Notes: generated by a model from the sequence alone, not told the origin. DNA of 35,365 nucleotides from Stieleria tagensis (GCF_024129865.1 NZ_JAMYFE010000104.1:1-35365); one strand, 5' to 3'. Positions 22,695-31,106 are shown, counted from the first letter of the stretch. Translations and numbers: made by a program.

Positions 22695-24206
22695 ATGAAC
22701 ATCCAAAGTTTTCTCGAGCACCATGGCATCGTTCGCAATCCCTTTGCCGAAGAGGATGCGCAGACCGACCAGGTCTTTAAAGAGCATTGCATTGCCAATG
22801 CCTATCACCCGGTTTGGGACAAGGTGTATGGGGATCCCACCGAGCCATCGACCGCGATGGTATTTGGTCCCAAGGGGTCTGGCAAAACTGCGATGCGATT
22901 GCAGATTCTGCGGCATTTGAACAAGTTCAATTTGGAGAACCCGGCGCGACGTGTCTTTACGATCGCCTATGACGATTTCAATCCCTTTCTGGATCACTTT
23001 AGCGAGCGGATGAGCCGGCGTGCCAACCGCAAACCCGAGCGGGTGTTGAAGGAGTGGAAGCTGTGGGATCACATGGATTCGATCCTGTGTATCGGCGTGA
23101 CCAAGTTAGTGGACCAGGTATTGAAACCAGACCAGGTCGACGACGGGGTGGATCGCGAGTCGCTGGCAAAGCTGGATCGCACCGCGGCGCGTGATTTGTT
23201 GTTGTTGGCGTCTTGCTACGACCAGTCCAGTGACGGCGCGTTCGTCGAGCGTTGGAACACGTTGCGGCGGAAGCTGGGTTTCGGAAATGTCGCAGCCAAG
23301 GTTAGTTGTTGGTTCGCGATTGGATGGTGTGTGTTGGTCGCGATCGGGTTTTTGTATCTGATGTTCCGCGGTTCGCCGGAGGTTGCCGAGGGTGCCGAAG
23401 AAGCGACCAAGACGGTTTGGGATTATTTGTGGTTGGCGCCGCTGTTGATGTTGCTCGGTTCGCTGCCCTACCTGATTCGTTTTTTCAAGACCTGGTGGGC
23501 TGCGGTTCGTATCCGCCGGCACATGCGCGTCGGCAAGCGTGAGATCGGTTCGGTGCGCAATGTGTTGCATTCGATTCCCGCCAAAGAACTGGCCAGCCAA
23601 CCGTTGCCACGGTTTGATCGCACCGATGATCGCTATGAGTTGTTGAATAAGTTTCAATCGGTGATCGATCGGTTGGGATACAAAGGGATCATCGTGTTGA
23701 TGGATCGCGTTGATGAGCCGCACATGACCGGCGGCAAGCCGGAGTTGATGCGATTGTTCGTCTGGCCGCTGCTGGACAACAAATTGTTGAAACATCCCGG
23801 CGTCGGATTCAAACTGATGTTGCCGCAAGATCTGTATCGTGACATGGAACGCGAGTCACGCGATTTTCATGAGCGTGCGAGATTGGACAAACAGAACGTG
23901 ATTCCGTCGTTTCAGTGGACCGGAGAGTCGTTGTACGATTTGGCACGGGCGCGGATGATCGCTTGTGCGGCGCCGGGCAAGTCACCGGAGCCGAAAGATC
24001 TGTTTGCCGATGTGGACTATCAACGTTTGATTTCCGCGTTTCACTCGCTGCGAGTGCCACGGCACCTGTTTCGGTTTCTGTATCGCGTGTTGGTCGATCA
24101 TTGCAATCGCTACACTGACGCTAATCCGGAATACAAGATCAAGTCCGAGACGTTCGAAACGGTGTTGGCGGTCTACAGTCGCGAAGTCGATTCGCACACA
24201 CTGTGA
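22695..24206 (+). CDS. KAP-like P-loop NTPase with two membrane segments
   Basis: The protein has 503 residues. Walker A is GPKGSGKT (58-65); Walker B is IIVLMDRVDEP (332-342). Two hydrophobic helices (about 203-224 and 243-264) are inserted between the two motifs, the layout of KAP-type NTPases, in which the ATPase domain is anchored to the membrane. A C-terminal helical part includes LRVPRHLFRFLYRVLVDHC. KAP proteins often take part in membrane-associated assembly or in defence against phage and plasmids; nothing here decides between these. The stop overlaps the next gene's GTG start by four bases (GTGA), so the two proteins are coupled. Confidence 0.75.
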   Translation: MNIQSFLEHHGIVRNPFAEEDAQTDQVFKEHCIANAYHPVWDKVYGDPTEPSTAMVFGPKGSGKTAMRLQILRHLNKFNLENPARRVFTIAYDDFNPFLDHFSERMSRRANRKPERVLKEWKLWDHMDSILCIGVTKLVDQVLKPDQVDDGVDRESLAKLDRTAARDLLLLASCYDQSSDGAFVERWNTLRRKLGFGNVAAKVSCWFAIGWCVLVAIGFLYLMFRGSPEVAEGAEEATKTVWDYLWLAPLLMLLGSLPYLIRFFKTWWAAVRIRRHMRVGKREIGSVRNVLHSIPAKELASQPLPRFDRTDDRYELLNKFQSVIDRLGYKGIIVLMDRVDEPHMTGGKPELMRLFVWPLLDNKLLKHPGVGFKLMLPQDLYRDMERESRDFHERARLDKQNVIPSFQWTGESLYDLARARMIACAAPGKSPEPKDLFADVDYQRLISAFHSLRVPRHLFRFLYRVLVDHCNRYTDANPEYKIKSETFETVLAVYSREVDSHTL

Positions 24207-24997
24207 ACGGCGGTCGGGACGACGAGCCATTGTCCGGCAGCGAACGATTGACCGGCAGCGAGCCATTGACGGGCGGCCGAGGGGATGCCGACTGGCAATC
24301 CAAGGCGGCGATGATTGTGCCGTTGGTGATCTTTTTCTTGCTCGGTGCGGTCATCGATACCCGTCCATTGGAAGACGGGGTGGAGATCAATCCGCTGGCA
24401 TATATGGGGTTGGTGGGTGCCCGTGTGCTGCTGATGACACTGGCGATCGTTTGGTTTTGGCCGCGTATTCGCAGCCAATTTCCGGTCTCGGTCGATCAGA
24501 GCGGCATTTGGGTGGGCGTGATCGGCGCGGTGATTTGGATCGGGGCGTGTGGTTTACAGCTCGAGCGTGGTCTGTTGACGATGCTGGGGATTTCGACCGA
24601 TTGGTTGCCGGCGCGAGAGGGTGTGAATCCGTTTGCCGTCTATTCGCCAGGAACGGAGCTGGCGTGTTTCCTGGTGATGCGATTTGCGCTGTTGGTGATC
24701 AGTGTCCCGATCGCCGAAGAATTGTTTTTACGGGGATTTGTGATGCGCGCCGTCGAGTCCGAGGATTGGCCGTCGCTACCGTTGTCGCGGATCACGGCGA
24801 CCGGTTTGGTCGCCGGGACGCTGTACGGAATGGTGTCGCATCCGGGGGAACTGGTGGCCGCGGGGTTGTGGTTTTCGCTGGTCAGTTGGTTGATGGTGCG
24901 GACTGGAAAATTTTGGAACTGTGTGCTAGCCCATGCCGTGACCAATTTCATCTTGGGCGTTTATGTTTGTTGGTACGGCCAGTGGTATCTGTGGTAG
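24203..24997 (+). CDS. CAAX-type intramembrane metalloprotease (CPBP family)
   Basis: The protein has 264 residues starting with GTG that overlaps the previous stop. After a polar leader with repeated SG/GSE segments there are several hydrophobic helices. The active-site motifs are EELFLRGFV (EExxxR), YGMVSHPGEL (a His in place of the usual FxxxH position) and HAVTNF (HxxxN). This matches the CAAX prenyl protease-related family (CPBP), which cleaves within membranes. The family is sometimes linked to PEP-CTERM or exosortase systems, but none is visible here. Coupling with the KAP-like NTPase is the main clue to its role. Confidence 0.82.
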   Translation: MNGGRDDEPLSGSERLTGSEPLTGGRGDADWQSKAAMIVPLVIFFLLGAVIDTRPLEDGVEINPLAYMGLVGARVLLMTLAIVWFWPRIRSQFPVSVDQSGIWVGVIGAVIWIGACGLQLERGLLTMLGISTDWLPAREGVNPFAVYSPGTELACFLVMRFALLVISVPIAEELFLRGFVMRAVESEDWPSLPLSRITATGLVAGTLYGMVSHPGELVAAGLWFSLVSWLMVRTGKFWNCVLAHAVTNFILGVYVCWYGQWYLW

Positions 24998-25257
24998 CGG
25001 GGATCTGTGGGAAGCGGTGGGCTGGTCTTGATGGCGAGTCAGTCTTACCTTGGATAGTTCACGCGCGCTACGCAGGAGGCGAGGGAACCGATTGGCAGCA
25101 ACTGTCCCGTCGATCTCCAGCGTCTGAACTACCCCCGCGGGGATGGTGCTCCGGTAGCTCCATGCCCTTGATCCTCTCACTTTAGGCCGGTTTTCTGTTC
25201 AATCAATCCAATGAATTCGGCACCGCGCCGTGTTCGATCATCGGTCTGGGAACGGCG

Positions 25258-26415
25258 GTGCCGGGCCAAGAAGTGACACAGGATGATGCGTTGGCGATGT
25301 CCAGCGACATCATTTGCCAGGACGAACGTCAAAAGCGATTGCTGCGGATGTTGTTTCGCAAATCTGGGGTAACCAGTCGCCGGACTGTGATTCCCTGGAA
25401 GACGGCCTATTTTTGGAACAAGGATGGCGGCGCGGCAGGTCGTGGACCGGGAACCGGGGACCGTATGTCCCTGTATGAGCGGTATGCCCCGCCGCTGGCC
25501 ACCGAAGCCTGCCGCCAGGCGATGGGAATGGATGCGTCCGATCTGCAACTGGTGCCGATACGCGAGCGGTTGGAAGGCTGTGACCCGCTGGGGTCGGACG
25601 GCGAGGTGCAATCAGACGGTTTTGGGCCGATTTCCACACCGCTGAAGATCGATCCTGCGTCGGTGACCCATCTGGTCACCGTATCCTGCACCGGATTTGC
25701 CGCTCCCGGATTGGATTGGCATCTATTCGACGCGCTGGGGCTTTCACCGCAGGTTCAACGGGTTCAAGTCGGATTCATGGGCTGTCACGGGGGGATCAAC
25801 GGGCTGCGTGCCGCGCGGGGATTGGCGGCGGCCGATCCGGATGCGGTCGTGCTCTTGTGCGCCGTGGAATTGTGCAGTTTGCACTATCGAATGAGCTGGG
25901 AAGACGAAGCGATGGTGGGCAATGCATTGTTCGCCGATGGATCAGCGGCCGTGGTGATTGTCGGCCGCAATCGAGTCGCGGAGTTTTCGCAGGGGATTTC
26001 GATCATCGATTGTGCATCGATTCGGATTCCCGACAGTGATGATCAAATGTCGTGGCGGATCGGCGACCACGGATTCGACATGACATTGACCGGTCAGGTG
26101 CCGGGCAGCATCCAAGGGCATTTGCAAGAATGGCTATCGCAGTGGTTGGCGCCACACGGATTATCGCCTGAATCGATCGGGGATTGGATTGTGCATCCGG
26201 GGGGGCCGCGAATTTTGGATGCGACCGAGCAGGCGTTGGGATTGCCCGAAAACGAACTGGGGCATTCGCGCGAAGTGTTGTCGGAATTGGGCAATATGTC
26301 GTCGCCGACGGTGCTATTTGTACTGCAGCGAGCCTTGCGGGCTGGCAACACCGGGCCCCGCGTGGTGCTGGCTTTTGGCCCCGGGTTGGTCGCCGAAGCA
26401 ACTCTTTTGGGCTAG
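25258..26415 (+). CDS. Type III polyketide synthase (chalcone/stilbene synthase family)
   Basis: The protein has at least 385 residues from GTG 25258. The catalytic triad is in place: Cys in VGFMGCHGG (about C176), His in IVHPGGPRI (about H313) and Asn in ELGNMSSPT (about N346). Homodimeric type III PKSs load a CoA starter and extend it with malonyl-CoA. The conserved N-terminal segment appears to start upstream: the same frame is open to 25186 and reads SIIGLGTAVPGQEV, while an in-frame TAG at 25183 blocks the nearest ATG (25162). The product cannot be predicted. The gene stands alone, with no tailoring oxidase or methyltransferase adjacent. Confidence 0.9.
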   Translation: MPGQEVTQDDALAMSSDIICQDERQKRLLRMLFRKSGVTSRRTVIPWKTAYFWNKDGGAAGRGPGTGDRMSLYERYAPPLATEACRQAMGMDASDLQLVPIRERLEGCDPLGSDGEVQSDGFGPISTPLKIDPASVTHLVTVSCTGFAAPGLDWHLFDALGLSPQVQRVQVGFMGCHGGINGLRAARGLAAADPDAVVLLCAVELCSLHYRMSWEDEAMVGNALFADGSAAVVIVGRNRVAEFSQGISIIDCASIRIPDSDDQMSWRIGDHGFDMTLTGQVPGSIQGHLQEWLSQWLAPHGLSPESIGDWIVHPGGPRILDATEQALGLPENELGHSREVLSELGNMSSPTVLFVLQRALRAGNTGPRVVLAFGPGLVAEATLLG

Positions 26416-26441
26416 CTGGCGAAGTGAATTGGCATTTCGTC

Positions 26442-26469
26442 TTGTCCGCCGCACTAATTTTGCTAGGCT
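26442..26469 (+). promoter_or_regulatory. Possible promoter for the 29-residue basic protein
   Basis: TTGTCC (26442-26447) and TAGGCT (26464-26469) are 16 bp apart, with four and three matches to the sigma-70 consensus boxes. They sit just upstream of the hairpin leader at 26489-26548. Confidence 0.25.
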
Positions 26470-26488
26470 CTAAGGCCCCCGTGACGGC

Positions 26489-26548
26489 TGCGCCGACTTG
26501 CCAGCCCAGGAACTAACACATTCATTCTGAGGCCGAGAAGTCGGCGCA
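26489..26548 (+). promoter_or_regulatory. 11-bp inverted repeat in the leader of the small basic gene
   Basis: TGCGCCGACTT (26489-26499) pairs exactly with AAGTCGGCGCA (26538-26548), enclosing 38 bases. It ends eight bases before TTTTGGAG, the ribosome-binding region for the GTG at 26571. A structured leader before a ribosomal-protein-like gene would fit autogenous or temperature control; this is inference. Confidence 0.5.
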
Positions 26549-26570
26549 AACCTTTTGGAGAATTAAGTAG

Positions 26571-26660
26571 GTGGGTACAAAGCGAACTGGGAAAGGACGT
26601 CGGAAAGTAGGCCGAAAGAAACGACGCATGCGCAGCAAGATTCGTCACCGCAAGAAATAG
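26571..26660 (+). CDS. 29-residue highly basic protein (bS22/mS38-like, AURKAIP1/COX24 type)
   Basis: GTG is followed by 28 further codons and TAG. The protein reads MGTKRTGKGRRKVGRKKR followed by RMRSKIRHRKK, with 17 or more Arg/Lys in 29 residues and no acidic residue. GGAG at 26557-26560 lies ten bases upstream. Its length, charge and the motif KKRRMRSKIRHRKK resemble the small bacterial ribosomal proteins of the bS22/mS38 (AURKAIP1/COX24-domain) type. A hairpin leader precedes it and a clear terminator follows at 26766. It is too short for usual ORF cut-offs and may escape annotation. The ribosomal assignment is inference from composition and motif. Confidence 0.7.
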   Translation: MGTKRTGKGRRKVGRKKRRMRSKIRHRKK

Positions 26661-26765
26661 GCTGTCGTTGAGTTCCGTTGCCAGCGCCATGTTAATCCGG
26701 CGTCTTGCGGAGCTCCGAGGCCAAGTCGACTTGCCCGGTGATCGATCACTGATCAAGAACATTGA

Positions 26766-26797
26766 ACGACCGTGGAACGATCCGCGGTCGTTTTTTT
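26766..26797 (+). terminator. Intrinsic terminator
   Basis: ACGACCGTGGA (26766-26776) pairs with TCCGCGGTCGT (26781-26791), one T/G wobble, with loop ACGA and then seven T (26791-26797). This is a textbook rho-independent structure ending the transcript of the 29-residue gene. Confidence 0.88.
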
Positions 26798-26864
26798 ATG
26801 TCATCAGGCGTTTTGAAGTTGCGGTTTTGCGTGGGGCATTGGTTTTTGGTAAGCGCGAAGCGTG

Positions 26865-26900
26865 AGCGAGGGATCTTGTGAACACCCTAAATCCCTCGCT
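26865..26900. repeat. REP-like imperfect palindrome
   Basis: AGCGAGGGAT (26865-26874) and ATCCCTCGCT (26891-26900) are exact reverse complements, with extended partial pairing outside (GCGAAGCGTG against GGCGCGTCGC). From memory, similar AGCGTGAGCGAGGGA palindromes are scattered in Rhodopirellula genomes, so this may be one copy of a dispersed family. Only this copy was seen in the window. Confidence 0.45.
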
Positions 26901-27085
26901 GGCGCGTCGCACTTGCGATCAACGCGCCCTCTCAACACTCGCTCCTCCGCCAACTCAATCACCACACTGCCAAGCTGAATTGGGATATCGACTTGACGAT
27001 TGGCAAGTTGGTAGGATGGTGAAGCAATCATCGCTGAGATGCGCTGTCCCCCTGCCCCGCACTTTTTTGGACTGGTTCTGCACGA

Positions 27086-28000
27086 ATGGGTTTGTACGAA
27101 CGCGACTATGGTCGTGAGGATGAAATGTCGCCTTGGGATCGACATCAGCGGTCGCAACAGCCCAAGAGCATGACCATCATTTTGGTGGTCATCACGGTCG
27201 CGATTTACTTCATTGACATGTTCACCGGAGAGCAGTTGGGGCCTGGCGACAGACAAAGTCGGCTATTGCCTTGGTTCGGATGTTGGTCGGAAACGCTGCT
27301 GCGGCCCTGGCAGTGGTATCAGTTTTTGACCTATGGATTTTTACACGATCAGAACAGCCTGATGCATGTCGGGTTCAACATGTTCGGTTTGTGGGTGTTC
27401 GGCCGCAACGTCGAACAGCGGATGGGGCGGTGGGAGTTCCTGCGATTCTATTTGGTGTCGATGTTTGTCGGCGGCGTCGCGGGTTGTTTGACCTACTGGG
27501 CGATGGGCATCGACAATGGGGTGGTGATTGGCGCAAGTGGCGCCGTGATCGCGGTGACCATCATGTTTGCCTGTTACTACCCGCAGGCGACCATTTTGTT
27601 GATGTTTGTGATCCCGGTGAAAGCCTGGGTGGTGGCGGTGATCTTTGTCGTCACCAACTTGTACGGTTCACTGACGATGTTGTCGGGCCAGGCCGCACAG
27701 GGGGGCACGGCGTTCACCGTGCACTTAGCGGGCGTGGCGTTTGCACTGCTGTATTATTTCCAGCACTGGAATCTCAATTGGCTTGATTTTTCCGATTCGG
27801 GGCGGACATTCCGCCAGTCGATCCGCCGTACGAAGTTGAAGATCCATGACCCTGACCAGAAGCTGCGTCAGGAAAACGAGGAAGTGGACCAGATTTTGGC
27901 TAAAATCCATGCTTCGGGCGAGCAGAGCCTGACGCGGTCCGAACGCCGTGTCTTGGAGCGACACAGCCGCCGGCAGCGTGAAAAACGCAATCTCGATTAA
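27086..28000 (+). CDS. Rhomboid-family intramembrane serine protease
   Basis: The protein has 304 residues. The start MGLYERDYGRED matches the usual beginning of planctomycete rhomboids, so 27086 is preferred over the ATG at 27125. Six hydrophobic helices carry the active site: HVGFNM with the oxyanion Asn, the catalytic Ser in VIGASGAVIA (GxSG) and the catalytic His in FTVHLAGVAF. A cytoplasmic, highly charged tail (about 225-304) is long for the family and rich in Arg/Gln, ending RRQREKRNLD. It should cleave membrane proteins within the bilayer; substrates are unknown. Confidence 0.92.
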   Translation: MGLYERDYGREDEMSPWDRHQRSQQPKSMTIILVVITVAIYFIDMFTGEQLGPGDRQSRLLPWFGCWSETLLRPWQWYQFLTYGFLHDQNSLMHVGFNMFGLWVFGRNVEQRMGRWEFLRFYLVSMFVGGVAGCLTYWAMGIDNGVVIGASGAVIAVTIMFACYYPQATILLMFVIPVKAWVVAVIFVVTNLYGSLTMLSGQAAQGGTAFTVHLAGVAFALLYYFQHWNLNWLDFSDSGRTFRQSIRRTKLKIHDPDQKLRQENEEVDQILAKIHASGEQSLTRSERRVLERHSRRQREKRNLD

Positions 28001-28030
28001 TCCACGTCCAATCCAACCCCGTCGATCCGA

Positions 28031-29062
28031 ATGAACCAGCCGCCGCCTAACAAATCGAATTCCCCCGTCACGCTGGGGCGTCGTGCAGCGCTGGGTTCCG
28101 CCGGGCTGGCGACCTTGACCGCTTGGTTGGCGCGACCGCTGCAGGGGTTGGCTGATGATCCGCCGGAAACGCCACCCGAAAAGCCAATCGAGCAGCCCGC
28201 AGAAAAAACGAACACTCAACCGCAGCAACCCGCTCCGCCATCCGACACGCCGCCTCCGTATCTGGATCGAATCGGATTGCAGTTGTATACGGTTCGCGAT
28301 CAGATGGCCGAGGATCCGGCCACCACACTCAAAGCGATCGCGGCGGCCGGCTACAAGCAGGTCGAGCTGATGAAGATCAATCGTGATTCTCTGCAGATCG
28401 CTGCGATCGCACGTGACAACGGTTTGATGGTACACAGCGGATTCCTGGATTGGCGAACGATCGCCACTCCGTCCGCCGACGGTGTGATGCCGGTCGAGCA
28501 AACGGTTGAGATGGCCGAACGGATCGGGTTGCGGCATGTCGTGTTTGGCTACATTGATCGAAAATCTCGCGAGACGGCCGATCAATGCAAGGCCATCGCC
28601 GAGCGAGCCAATCAGGCCGCGCGTCGAACGCGCGACGCTGGAATGCGGATGGCCTATCACAACCATTCGTTTGAATTCGCCAAGTTGCCCGGTGCTGACA
28701 AGGCGGCCTATGACATTTTCATCGAGCGATTTGATCCCCAGTTGATGGATTTTGAGCTAGATGTGTTTTGGGCCAAGCTAGGTGGCCGCGATCCGCTGGA
28801 TTTAATGAAACACCTTGCCGGACGAATCACGATGCTGCATTTGAAAGATTTGAAAGCTGGCGTTGGTGTGATTTACGACGAGGGGAATGTTCCCGAAGAT
28901 GCGTTTCAGGAATGTGGTGATGGTGTGATTGATCTGCCGGGTGTGATGCGATTGGGCAAAGAAATCGGTGTCCAGGAATGTCACGTCGAACAGGATGAAT
29001 CGCCGGCGCCGCTGGAAAGTATCGTTCAGAGTTATCAGTTTTTGTCTGGAAAAAAAGCGTAG
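28031..29062 (+). CDS. Secreted sugar phosphate isomerase/epimerase-like TIM barrel
   Basis: The protein has 343 residues. A Tat-like signal (LGRRAALGSAGLATLTAW) is followed by a Pro/Glu/Gln-rich linker (about 40-75). The barrel begins at RIGLQLYTVRDQM, with YHNHSFEFAK and FELDVFWAKLGG carrying likely His/Glu/Asp metal ligands and LHLKDLKAG near the end. This is the xylose isomerase-like (AP endonuclease 2) superfamily, common as exported proteins in planctomycetes. Substrate and reaction are unknown. It is 12 bp before the peroxiredoxin-like gene. Confidence 0.88.
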   Translation: MNQPPPNKSNSPVTLGRRAALGSAGLATLTAWLARPLQGLADDPPETPPEKPIEQPAEKTNTQPQQPAPPSDTPPPYLDRIGLQLYTVRDQMAEDPATTLKAIAAAGYKQVELMKINRDSLQIAAIARDNGLMVHSGFLDWRTIATPSADGVMPVEQTVEMAERIGLRHVVFGYIDRKSRETADQCKAIAERANQAARRTRDAGMRMAYHNHSFEFAKLPGADKAAYDIFIERFDPQLMDFELDVFWAKLGGRDPLDLMKHLAGRITMLHLKDLKAGVGVIYDEGNVPEDAFQECGDGVIDLPGVMRLGKEIGVQECHVEQDESPAPLESIVQSYQFLSGKKA

Positions 29063-29074
29063 CAGGAAGCAACC

Positions 29075-29743
29075 ATGAACATTACGAGCCACCGGTCACC
29101 GCAGGGGGCGATTCCCGGTCAACACCGATCCGACGTCACGCTGAACCGCTGGACTAGGCGTCCCTGGTTCGGAGCGATCGCGGTCACGATTTCATTGTGG
29201 GCACTGTCGGCGGCAAGCGTCGTTGCGGCGGGGCCGGAAAAGCCATTGGCGGTGGACCAGCAGGCGCCGGATTTTGATTTGCCGGTGCAGGGGCAAGACG
29301 ACTATGTGTCGTTGTCTGATTTGGCCAAACAAGGACCGGTGGTGGTCATCGTTCTGCGCGGTTATCCCGGTTATCAATGTGTGATCTGCACGCGTCAGGT
29401 CGGTTCGTTGCTGAATCGGGCCAATGCGCTTGCCGCGGCGACCGGCAACCAGCCACGTCGAGTGGTGCTGATCTATCCCGGCCCGGCCGAGAAGCTCGAG
29501 CGGCATGCCAACGCGTTTTTCGGATCGCGAAAAATGCCGGAGACGTTTGTCGTCGTTCGTGATCCGGAAATGAAGCTGATCAGCGAGTGGGGATTGCGTT
29601 GGGACGATAATCGCGAGACCGCTTATCCGGCCGCCTACTTGATTGGACCAGGGCGGCGTGTCAAATGGGCCAAGGTCAGTGATTCGCATGCCGGGCGTGC
29701 GAGCGTTGATGACATTTTAAAAGCGATCAAGAACAACCTTTAA
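29075..29743 (+). CDS. Secreted peroxiredoxin-like (AhpC/TSA) protein
   Basis: The protein has 222 residues. A membrane or signal segment (WFGAIAVTISLWALSAASVV) at about 31-50 is followed by the thioredoxin-fold entry QQAPDFDLPVQGQDDYVSLS. The active site reads RGYPGYQCVICTRQV, with a Cys-x-x-Cys in place of the classic T-x-x-C, as in redoxin-family members. It probably reduces peroxides or disulfides outside the cytoplasm. The tail has WDDNRETAYPAAYLIGPGRR. AGGAAG precedes the ATG, and it probably shares a transcript with the isomerase-like gene and the CobL gene. Confidence 0.88.
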   Translation: MNITSHRSPQGAIPGQHRSDVTLNRWTRRPWFGAIAVTISLWALSAASVVAAGPEKPLAVDQQAPDFDLPVQGQDDYVSLSDLAKQGPVVVIVLRGYPGYQCVICTRQVGSLLNRANALAAATGNQPRRVVLIYPGPAEKLERHANAFFGSRKMPETFVVVRDPEMKLISEWGLRWDDNRETAYPAAYLIGPGRRVKWAKVSDSHAGRASVDDILKAIKNNL

Positions 29744-29767
29744 TTCTTTTCACGGAGCGCCACCAGC

Positions 29768-31003
29768 GTGACTGCACGGATTCACATCGTCGGAATCGGC
29801 GACGACGGATTAGATGGATTGACCGGATATGCGACGTCACGGTTGGCAGCGGCCGAAGTGTTGATCGGATCGAAGGCATTGTTGGATCGGATTCCGGCCG
29901 ACCACCCGGCCGAGCGTTTGCCCTGTGACGGCGGTTTGTCGGAACTGAAAAAATGCATGAGCAATTTGCCGGATAAGCCGACGGTGATGCTGGCCAGCGG
30001 CGATCCGTTGTTCTATGGGATCGCAAAATTTTTGACCGATACGATCGGCAAGGAACGGTTTGAAATTGTTCCCAATGTCAGCAGCATGCAACTCGCCTTT
30101 GCGCGGGTGAAAGAGAGCTGGGACGATGCCTACCTGTCAAATCTGGCAATCCAACCGCTGGACCGTGTTGTGGATGCGATTCGATCGGCCGAGCGAGTCG
30201 GACTGTTCACGACCGATGAGATCCCGCCCAGCGCGGTTGCCGAGGCATTGCTGGACCGCCGGATCGACTACTTCACCGCATTCGTCTGTGAAAATCTGGG
30301 CACGCCCAACGAAACGGTGACACAGGGTGATTTGGAATCGATCCGCGGCCAAACCTTTTCGCCGTTGAACGTGATGGTGTTGGTGCGTCGCAGCGGCGCC
30401 GCGGATTTGCCACGTGGCCAAGGCCGCAAACGGTTGTTTGGAAACCCCGATGACGTGTTTTTGCAATCCCGTCCCAAACGCGGTTTGTTAACACCATCCG
30501 AAGTCCGCTGCATTGCGTTGGCAGAGTTGGATCTACATCGCGAATCGGTGATGTGGGACGTCGGCGCGGGCAGTGGTGCGTTGGCGATCGAAGCCGCGGG
30601 GATCGCCGATAGCGGCAAAGTGTTTGCAATTGAAATGGACGCCGAGGATTACAACTTGATGCTTCAGAACGCCGAGCGTTTTGATGTGCCATCGCTGGTG
30701 CCGATTCACGGCCAAGCCCCTGATGCCTGGGCTTCGCTGCCAGATCCGACGGCGGTTTTTGTCGGCGGCAGCGGTCGCATGGTGCCCGACTTGGTCGCCG
30801 GTGCCGCAGAACGACTGAAGGCGGGACGACTGGTCGTCAATGTCTCCAGCCCCGACAACCTGGTTGCGGTGCAGTCGGTCTTGGATCGAGCGGGATTTCG
30901 TGTGGAAGTCCGAATGATCAACATCGCCCGCGGTCAGCAACAACTGGATCGCGTTCGATTTGAATCGCTGAATCCGACCTTTTTGATCGTCGGTGGCAAA
31001 TAA
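29768..31003 (+). CDS. cobL: CbiE-CbiT fusion, cobalt-precorrin methyltransferase (CobL-like)
   Basis: The protein has 411 residues from GTG, with CGGAG upstream. The N-terminal half (about 1-205) is a CbiE tetrapyrrole methyltransferase with IHIVGIGDDGLDGL and MLASGDPLFYGIAKF. The C-terminal half (about 225-411) is CbiT, with the SAM site MWDVGAGSGALAIEAAG and VFAIEMDAED. CobL methylates C5 and C15 and decarboxylates precorrin-6Y in vitamin B12 synthesis. No other cobalamin gene is in the window, so it stands apart from any cob cluster here. It lies 24 bp after the peroxiredoxin-like gene. Confidence 0.93.
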   Translation: MTARIHIVGIGDDGLDGLTGYATSRLAAAEVLIGSKALLDRIPADHPAERLPCDGGLSELKKCMSNLPDKPTVMLASGDPLFYGIAKFLTDTIGKERFEIVPNVSSMQLAFARVKESWDDAYLSNLAIQPLDRVVDAIRSAERVGLFTTDEIPPSAVAEALLDRRIDYFTAFVCENLGTPNETVTQGDLESIRGQTFSPLNVMVLVRRSGAADLPRGQGRKRLFGNPDDVFLQSRPKRGLLTPSEVRCIALAELDLHRESVMWDVGAGSGALAIEAAGIADSGKVFAIEMDAEDYNLMLQNAERFDVPSLVPIHGQAPDAWASLPDPTAVFVGGSGRMVPDLVAGAAERLKAGRLVVNVSSPDNLVAVQSVLDRAGFRVEVRMINIARGQQQLDRVRFESLNPTFLIVGGK

Positions 31004-31106
31004 TTCGAGCGGATTGGAACTAGGTGAGTGGGGCTGTTGAGGTGCGGCGGCTAGTCTATCGGGACCGGTTTTCGACTTTTTGTCCTCGATTCGAGTCGCG
31101 TGCATC

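Larger units (their letters stand above)
26661..27085. other. Intergenic stretch with terminator and palindrome
   Basis: No gene is recognised in this 425-bp stretch. It contains the terminator at 26766-26797 and a long imperfect palindrome at 26865-26900, then unremarkable leader DNA before the rhomboid gene. Its GC content looks similar to the neighbours. Confidence 0.5.

Noticed and set aside
24451-25185. 244-codon plus-strand frame overlapping the CAAX protease
   Set aside because: It is a frame shadow of the protease; only its last codons lie beyond it and show no domain.
25183-25185. TAG between ATG 25162 and the PKS as a programmed readthrough or pyrrolysine site
   Set aside because: No structure or downstream element supports it and a miscalled base or unusual start is simpler; kept only as an open question in the findings.
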